Assembly: GCA_001598975.1 (NCBI GenBank)
Contig: BBXU01001045.1
Coordinates: forward strand, 1 to 10,679
DNA length: 10,679 bases
Reading direction: 5' to 3'
From: Parachlorella kessleri
Taxonomy: Eukaryota > Chlorophyta > Trebouxiophyceae > Chlorellales > Chlorellaceae
Under the pieces are notes generated by a model. It saw only the letters and a list, made by a program, of their open reading frames with translations. It had not been told where the DNA came from and made no database searches. Position numbers and translations under genes: made by a program. Below, in pieces: positions 1 to 5,887 of this stretch. The number at the start of each line of letters is the position of its first letter. The stretch's first letter is position 1.

Positions 1-62
1 GGTCCGTACAGCATGCACCACATGAGGTGGGGGACGAAAGCCTGCCAAACTCCCTTTCATAC

Positions 63-1515
63 CCTGGTCTCAATGCCCATCACATTTGAGCCGTGGCCCA
101 GCTCCGTCATGGCAAAGCAGCCGGGCAAGTCCAGGGTGTCCATGCGGGGCAGGATCTCCCTGCAGTCACCCCAAACTACCCAGGCTGGGCACGGGGACTT
201 GCTGAGCAGCCGAGCAACAGTGCCAGGTATGCAGCAGCACCCTGCAGTAGGCACATCAACAGGCCACATACCCCGCCTGGGATTCCAAACACTTCCAGCT
301 GCTGAGGGGATCACAGGTACCACAGGCGAGCACAACTGCCTGAGCAAGGACACAATAGATTGTCAGCTGCTGGTTCTACTGGGCCCATACCTATGATGCT
401 TCTCCGTGCCCAGCTTGGCAACTGTGCCGCCGCAAAGCGTGAAGTGCACTCCGTCTTTGATGGCCTGCAGGGGGAAGGAGTGTTGAAGCTTGCCATGGTG
501 AACCCAATGGTGTGGGAAAGGAGGCGAACCACTGGAACTGGGAACTCAGTGATGCGCATGTGGCTGTGCAGCCAGGCAGCGTGCGGGTAGACGGGTGTGT
601 CGCAAGCCTCTGGGATTGCAAGCCCCCTGAAGGCCTGAAGTCACCTTGCCTTCATGGGAGCAGCTGCCAGCATGCCAGCCTTCCAGGAGCGGAGCTGTGG
701 CCACAACCTAGGCAACAGGAGCTGCATAGCCTGCCCCCGCCCAGACCCCATGAAGGTTCCAAATGCGAGGGAACATCGCAGCAGTGCCGTGCCTACCAGG
801 GAGTAGTCGCAGAAGGCGAGGCACTCCAAGGCCGCCATGAACTTCAGCGGCTCTGCAGCCAGAAGAAGCGCACGTCACGCCATTATTGCGAATATTAAAC
901 TAGCCACAGTCACTGGCACCCTCACTGAGAGCACGTCATTAGCCACACCACCAAGGGTTTGGCCCCCCACTAGTCAAATCCCGATGCACGCTTGCTCTCA
1001 GGCCCCACGTGGTGGTGTGCAACGTGTCCTCACCCCGAGTGTAGTCGAACACCGAAAAGAACTTCTGGTCCACAAACTTCTTCATGCGGCGGCTGGTCAG
1101 TGCTCGGAACCCCGCAAGGTCCAGGTAGTAGTCAGGCTGGTACATGGGGTCCTGTTGTATGCGACAGCAGGGAGAAACTGAGGCACAAGATCACGGCCAG
1201 GGCAACGACCCAACCTGCCTCTGCAACTGATGAGGTCCAGCGTGCCTCTGTGTAAACACCACAAGCACGGTGCACAGCTGGAGCAGGCAAGGCCAAGGCA
1301 GTAAAGGTGGAGCACGTCAAGACGGTTCTTGCCTTCAGAAACTCGAAAATCTGCTGCCTCAGCTTCAGGTTATCCCGAGTCAGGAACCGATACATCTGGG
1401 GGGCGTCCACAGAGGTCGCCTCCGTTGCGCTGGTTTCGTTGCGGGAAAGCTCGTTCCTGGTTACAGACACTTGTCCCATGTGCCTGGCCAGGGCTGCAAT
1501 GCGGCGCTCGGCCAT
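63..1515 (-). CDS. ACX: Peroxisomal acyl-CoA oxidase, N-terminal 176 residues (five exons, runs off left edge)
   Basis: Acyl-CoA oxidases are FAD enzymes that perform the first, H2O2-producing step of peroxisomal fatty-acid beta-oxidation. I place exons on the minus strand at 1515-1333, 1151-1034, 852-797, 464-391 and 159-63; all phases join and the frame stays open. Seen: DPMYQPDYYLDLAGFR (about 62-77), then FFSVFDYTRE, LECLAFCDYSL (about 109-119), DGVHFTLCGGTVAKLGT, and at 157-169 GCFAMTELGHGSN, the hallmark FAD/substrate-site signature of the family. Only the N-terminal alpha-helical domain and the start of the beta domain are present; a full protein is usually about 650-700 residues, so most lies left of position 1. 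ATG 1515 is the first ATG after an in-frame TGA. Residues 5-13 (RIAALARHM) resemble a PTS2 signal, as in plant ACX2/ACX3. Intron 1 uses a GC donor. The exon ending at 63 is followed by a GT donor, and no convincing acceptor remains. Family assignment is very secure; the subfamily (ACX3-like is a guess) is not. Confidence 0.93.
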
Positions 1516-1972
1516 GATTGCTAGTGCTCGAGGTAGCCAGGCGTACTTGCTGCTGAGGCAGAGCAGTCAATGATTAAAGAGAAAACGGCCTGACAAGGAG
1601 ATTGGTTGATTTGTCTCAGCTGACGCAGCGAACGATACATTTGCAAAGCCACGTCAGCAGAGTTGACTTTCCGACACCTCATAATCAGCCGCTTGGTGAC
1701 ACCGTCAATGCTAGCTCTAGGCGGTTCAATAAATAGTAAAGCACACGTGACATGTCATGACATTGACTGGCCCGAAGACTCACATAGGCACGGCCTAGAG
1801 CTGGATCAAGGGGTTGAGGAGTGCCTGTGGGATGGCACGAGGAGCCAGGCACATGGGCCAGCTGGGAGAGTATACCAGCTTGGTGATGTGGCAGCAAAGC
1901 TTTCATATCACGCTGCGCGCTGACGGCCCAAGACTCAATTTCCGATCAGCCGTGCCGTGCTACTGCATTCTA
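1516..1972. promoter_or_regulatory. Divergent promoter region between ACX and QTRT2
   Basis: These 457 bases separate two divergently transcribed start codons (ACX at 1515 minus, QTRT2 at 1973 plus), so both promoters and 5' UTRs must lie here unless upstream noncoding exons exist. Seen: an ACGTCA bZIP-type core at 1651-1656, an AT-rich ATAAATA at 1729-1735 that could act as a TATA-like element for the plus-strand gene, and a G-box with overlapping palindromes at 1744-1763. No coding potential was recognised. Assignment of any site to a factor is inference. Confidence 0.55.
1744..1763. promoter_or_regulatory. G-box CACGTG overlapping two nested palindromes
   Basis: CACGTG at 1744-1749 is a perfect G-box/E-box core. 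It runs into a perfect 10-base palindrome TGACATGTCA at 1748-1757, which overlaps a perfect 12-base palindrome ATGTCATGACAT at 1752-1763. Such symmetric sites are typical of dimeric bZIP or bHLH factors. It lies about 210 bases before the QTRT2 start and 230 before the ACX start, so it could serve either gene. The function is inferred from position and symmetry only. Confidence 0.4.
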
Positions 1973-4814
1973 ATGTTCACCATAAACTTTGAAGACGGCG
2001 CAGCCCGGGTGGGCAAGCTTACCACCCCAAACGGGACCATCGACACTCCTGGGTGGCTTATATATACGCGCAGGGGCGGAGCCTTAAACCTTAGTGCTGA
2101 CCTATTGGAGAGCATTCGCCCACAGGCGGTTCAGCTGGACGTGCTACACTTGTGAGAGGGCAGCCCCAGGCTTCCGGGAACCCTGCCTGGGGAGCCTGAC
2201 ATGAGCCTGAGTGCCACGTTGACCAGTTGTTTCTTGACTGCAGCCTAAAGCACCCGGACCCAGCAACCTTAGCACAGTATGGCGGCAGCGGTCGGCAATT
2301 CCTGGGGCTACCAGCCAGCAACCTCGTAGTGGTTGCAACAGCGCGCGACCCCACCAGCTATGAATACAGCGGGGCGCTGCGGCAGGCCACTGATCAGTGG
2401 GCCTCAATCGTGACTCACAGCGGTGGCAGCACAGTGACTCCTGCAGAGGTCTGTATGCATTGTCGTCCTTGGCCACTGCAGCCGACACAACACCCTTCAA
2501 CCTGACGTTGACCTGCCAGGGTTCCAACCCTTCACAGCGCTGTCGCCTTCAACATGAGCTTGGTGTGCTTGCATGAGTTGCCTGCACACTGTAAAGAGCA
2601 GGTGCTTGGCTCCTTGTGCAGTACATGGCCGCAGTGAGCGCCCTCCTACCAGACATATTTGTGGCCCTCAGCGACGACGTGCCCTGCGATAGCAAGCAGC
2701 AGCGGGCAGCAGCCTCCGTCACGCGGACATTAGCCTGGCTGCGAGAGTGCTTGCGGCTGCGGGAGGTGGATGCATCACTGCAGCGGTCTGCGCTCTTTGC
2801 GGCGGTGCAGGTGAAGAGTGGAATCCAGTGTGGGAGCGGTGGTGCACCATGTGAAGCCTGCCGTTGAGCGCGATCTGCTGGGGTTAGGCGGGATGTCTCC
2901 AGGGCCTTGCGTTCAAAGTGCGACACCTCCCTCGTAGCGTTCCGCCTCTGTGCATCCGCCCTTGGCAGTTCATGGGCTACCTTACGGGGCATCAAACAAA
3001 CCCCCAAGCAGATATGCGTCCTGCTTGTCCTGCTCGTCCACGTGTGCCTGCAGGGGGGGCAGTATCTGCCAGAGCGCGAGCGGTGTGCTGCAGCCGTGGC
3101 AGCAGAGCCTGACGTGGCTGGGTACGCCATTGGGGGCCTTGGGACGGGGGAATCACCAAACCAGCGGCACGAGATACTGCACGCAGTGGTGGGCGGGCTG
3201 CCTGGCAGCAAGCCGCGTCTTGTGGCCGGACTAGGCACACCCGAGGAGGTGTTAGAAGCTGTGGCCCAGGTAAATGCTCGCCATTATTCAGCTCCTGTGT
3301 AGCAAAGGTGCTGGCTGCGGGTTTGATAGAGCTAAACAGACAAAACGTTTACCCACCCAAGGCTAGCTTCCTGGCTTGGACAGTGCTGCCTCCTCTGCTG
3401 TGTGCCTGCAAGCTGGGCTGTTCCCTGTGGCTAGCCACCAGCCTGTTGCTGACACAGCCGTACTTAGGACTGCAGAGCAGGCCGGCTGCCATCCGCATGT
3501 GTGGTCAGTTGCCTGTCCTCTTTCACTCCTCGTAACGCTGTTCCTGGCCACGTTTTCTTGATCACGGTTATCTGGCGCTACCCCAGCAACTCTTCCTGCT
3601 ATGTGCAGGGGATAGACCTGTTTGACATGGGTTACCTAACACAGGTGACCAGCGGCGGGTACGCCCTCGGCTTCCCACTGTCACCGCCCCCAGCCGCCGC
3701 CGATGGTCCAACTACATCGACCCTGCAGCAACAACCAGCCGCCGCCTCAGCTGCGGTGGACAACACACCATCCCTAGGCCCAGGCTCTGCGAGCAACAAA
3801 ACCCAGAATGGCAGCAGCTGCAGCGACAGTTGTGCAGAGGGCGCTGGTGGTGGCGGCGATGACACCAAGCTCAACCTGTGGGCCTTGGTGTACCGGGCTG
3901 ACTCGCGGCCGCTCGTGCCTGGCTGCGGCTGCTTCGCCTGCCGCCACCACACGCGGGCGTACGTGCACCACTTGCTCCACACCCATGAGATGCTGGCACA
4001 GGTGGGTGCTGGGAAGGGAGAGTGGGTCGCTGGTCTCCAAGATGGTCACACCAAGGGAAGATGACAGCGAGCGACCTTGCCAGTCCCTGGGAGGCCGACA
4101 TGGTGGCAGGGGATATATTCTCCAGGGGCTGGTTGTAGGACCATAAGCGATGTAGTTGAATGCTTACGAGGCAGGGCGCAGTTGAGGGGGTTGTGTAGTT
4201 CATCTGGAGGCAGCTTGACAAAATTGCAAGTTATACAGGGTTGTTTGCCTGGAGGTTTAAACAAGTATGCCTCTGCCCACGACGGTCAACGGAACAAGAA
4301 GTCCCTCTCCAGCAACATACAGCTTTCATGGTGTTAAGTAGTTCAACCTGCCAGTGAGCCGAGCTGGCCTGGCAGGGCCGCAGGACTCTGGGATGCCGTT
4401 TAAACTTCCTGGAGATCGCTGTATTTATTTAGGGTGGCAGGGATTGCGATCAGAGAGGAGGTATGGGTATACTGTATTTACCAAGGGTGGCAGGTGATGC
4501 AATCAAAGAGGAGGAACGCTTATACTGGGCTGACAGGGTCTATGCAGGGGTCACGGGTCTATATGAATTTATTAAGGGTGGCAGGTAGTGCGATGAGAGA
4601 GGAGTTACGGGTATACTGGGCTGACAGGGTTTGATGCAGGATTGATAGTTGGGTTGAGCTGGGCGCTGGTGGGGTGCAGGTCTTGCTGGAGGTCCACAAC
4701 AGCTACCACTACCAGCGCTGGTTTGAGGAGCTGCGCAAGGCCATCGCCGCGGGCAGGCTGGCGCAGTACTCAGACTGGTTCCTCCAGCGACGGCGGCTGG
4801 CAACCATGGGGTGA
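1973..4814 (+). CDS. QTRT2: Queuine tRNA-ribosyltransferase accessory subunit 2 (six exons, complete)
   Basis: This is the non-catalytic subunit of the eukaryotic tRNA-guanine transglycosylase heterodimer, which with QTRT1 swaps guanine-34 for queuine in GUN-anticodon tRNAs. Exons: 1973-2151, 2244-2448, 2622-2810, 3054-3269, 3609-4001, 4680-4814; phases all match, giving 438 residues (human about 415). Seen: an N-terminus with RVGKLTTPNG and DTPGWLIYTRRG like family members; HFLKHPDPATLAQYGG; PDIFVALSDD; KPRLVAGLGTPEEVLEAV followed by GIDLFDMGYLTQVTSGGYALGF (across the exon 4/5 join); a 63-residue low-complexity insert at 288-350; then the zinc site C369, C371, C374 and H400 in exact CxCx2Cx25H spacing, the His being supplied by the last exon (LLEVHNSYHY). 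The DSGGFQ general-base motif of QTRT1 is absent, which fits QTRT2. ATG 1973 is chosen because it aligns with the family N-terminus, although the frame is open upstream to ATG 1814. A QTRT1 partner should be elsewhere in the genome. Confidence 0.95.
4347..4376. repeat. Short inverted repeat in QTRT2 intron 5
   Basis: CCTGCCAG (4347-4354) and CTGGCAGG (4369-4376) are perfect 8-base arms around a 14-base loop. It lies inside the last QTRT2 intron, just before the tandem repeats. It could be a chance hairpin; no function is proposed. Confidence 0.3.
4420..4640 (+). repeat. Degenerate tandem repeat, three copies, in QTRT2 intron 5
   Basis: Three diverged direct copies start at 4420, 4473 and 4564. 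Each opens with TGTATTTA or TGAATTTA, then an AGGGTGGCAGG core, then a GAT/AAT...AGAGAGGAG or AAAGAGGAG stretch and ends in TATAC. Copies 2 and 3 share an extra tail, TGGGCTGACAGGGT, missing after copy 1, so the original unit may be about 75-90 bases with copy 1 shortened. The array is entirely intronic (intron 4002-4679), and that intron is the largest of the gene. It could be a minisatellite or the remnant of a satellite-like mobile sequence. Confidence 0.75.
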
Positions 4815-5038
4815 TGGTTAGTCAGCGGCTGTGGGTGCTTGCTTGCTGACTGTAAGCGAGAGTGCTGGGGCTGAGAGCAAGTGGAGGGTAGTGGGTACTA
4901 CTAGCAACTGATTGGCTGCAGCTTGTTGTACCTCCAACAGCCGCCGCCGGCATGTCCTGAGCATGGTGGCAGTGGAAGGTTGGTTTAAGCATGTTATATG
5001 CAAGCAGCACTGCCAGCATACCATAATCTTCCATGCCG

Positions 5039-5043
5039 TGTAA
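5039..5043 (+). terminator. Candidate polyadenylation signal TGTAA for QTRT2
   Basis: TGTAA is the usual polyadenylation signal in Chlamydomonas and relatives. One copy lies 225 bases after the QTRT2 stop; an earlier copy at 4851-4855 is only about 37 bases after the stop. A five-base motif often occurs by chance, so which one is used, if either, is open. Confidence 0.35.
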
Positions 5044-5569
5044 GATAGTGACGGTAGCACTCTTTCGCACGCTCTGAGAGCGCTGATAGGATTGGATGGC
5101 GGTAGTCGTCTGGCATTGCAAAGGCTCCACCCAGCGTACTGCAAGGTGCACCAGCGGCAGCTTGGGATAGGTTCTGGTTGCAGGCCCTGAATGACTTTCT
5201 CTGGGACGCCTGTCATTGCATTGCAAGAACTGACGCTTGTATGGGCCGCCGTCGCCAAGGGATGAAAGACTCCTGCTAACACACAGTGCAAACCAGCTCT
5301 CACGCCGACCTTTACCGCTCACTGAATGCAGACAGACAATTTCAAACATGCGAGGCAAGGGCGGCGTCACTGTTAGAAGGGCCCAGAAGCAGAACCCAAG
5401 TCTGTATTCTGCAAGCAGTTCTCGAAGCCAACAAGCAGTCAATCAAGGAGGTTCCACGAGGGCAGCATAGAAGGTGCCAGCAAGCAACAGCAGGACGAGC
5501 AAGGCAAGCCGTGGGGGTTTATGAACCGCAGGCCCCCAGCACCTGGGGCATACAAACAAAACAAATAGA

Positions 5570-5574
5570 TTACA
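5570..5574 (-). terminator. Candidate polyadenylation signal TGTAA for the OTU gene
   Basis: TTACA on the plus strand reads TGTAA on the minus strand, about 314 bases after the OTU stop codon, a reasonable 3'-UTR length for a volvocine-type alga. I found no closer copy on that strand. It is a short motif, so confidence is low. Confidence 0.3.
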
Positions 5575-5866
5575 GCTGCACTTCCGACTATATGCAGCCT
5601 GGCTGTACAAAGTTGGGGAGTAGTCCCCCGCTACAACGAAATGCACCTGCGGGGTCAACTAGAGCCTGAAAGAAGCATGTACAACACTCGGGCAGGCGCA
5701 CTGACAGCACGTCAGTGGCCTCTCCCAAATAAGAAAGATCCTCTTTGCTCCCACCCCCCCTACCCAACCACAGAAGTGCATACACTGTCATCGTCAGCAG
5801 CTCCCTTAATGGTGGGGCGGAAGCCAATGAGTGGAAACCCAATTATAGCCTACATGTGTGCTGTCA

Positions 5867-5884
5867 CTGCCGCGAAAACGGCAG
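5867..5884 (-). repeat. Small stem-loop right after the OTU stop codon
   Basis: CTGCCG (5867-5872) and CGGCAG (5879-5884) form a perfect 6-base GC-rich stem with a 6-base loop. In the OTU transcript it begins three bases after the TAG. It may be an incidental 3'-UTR hairpin; it is not a bacterial-type terminator. Confidence 0.3.
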
Positions 5885-5887
5885 CTG

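Larger units (their letters stand above)
4815..5887. other. Convergent intergenic region holding the 3' UTRs of QTRT2 and the OTU gene
   Basis: These 1073 bases lie between two convergent stop codons (QTRT2 TGA 4812-4814, OTU TAG 5890-5888). Long but featureless open frames occur on the minus strand (for example 4822-5442); they carry no recognisable motif and are not called. Candidate TGTAA polyadenylation signals occur on the plus strand at 4851-4855 and 5039-5043, and on the minus strand at 5574-5570. I see no tRNA, snoRNA or mobile-element signature. Confidence 0.6.

Noticed and set aside
1..62. A sixth acyl-CoA oxidase exon at the left edge
   Set aside because: After the GT donor at 62-61 no acceptor followed by the expected oxidase sequence is visible before position 1.
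1229..1234. TGATGA resembling a box C of a snoRNA in an intron
   Set aside because: It is on the strand opposite to the host gene and no matching box D or terminal stem was found.
1814..1972. Upstream in-frame ATG of QTRT2 (53 extra residues)
   Set aside because: The extra residues have no family counterpart and ATG 1973 aligns with the usual N-terminus; the extension would also consume part of the divergent promoter.
2058..2066. TATATATA-like stretch
   Set aside because: It lies inside QTRT2 exon 1 and encodes LIYTR, a conserved segment, so it is codons rather than a TATA box.
2549..3238. 229-codon open frame on the minus strand
   Set aside because: It is antisense to QTRT2 exons 3 and 4, whose homology and phases are convincing; its protein is Arg/Ser/Pro-rich with no recognisable domain, typical of a GC-rich shadow frame.
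4822..5442. 206-codon open frame on the minus strand downstream of QTRT2
   Set aside because: It lies in the convergent 3'-UTR region, lacks any motif I recognise, and overlaps other equally long frames; no splice or start context supports it.
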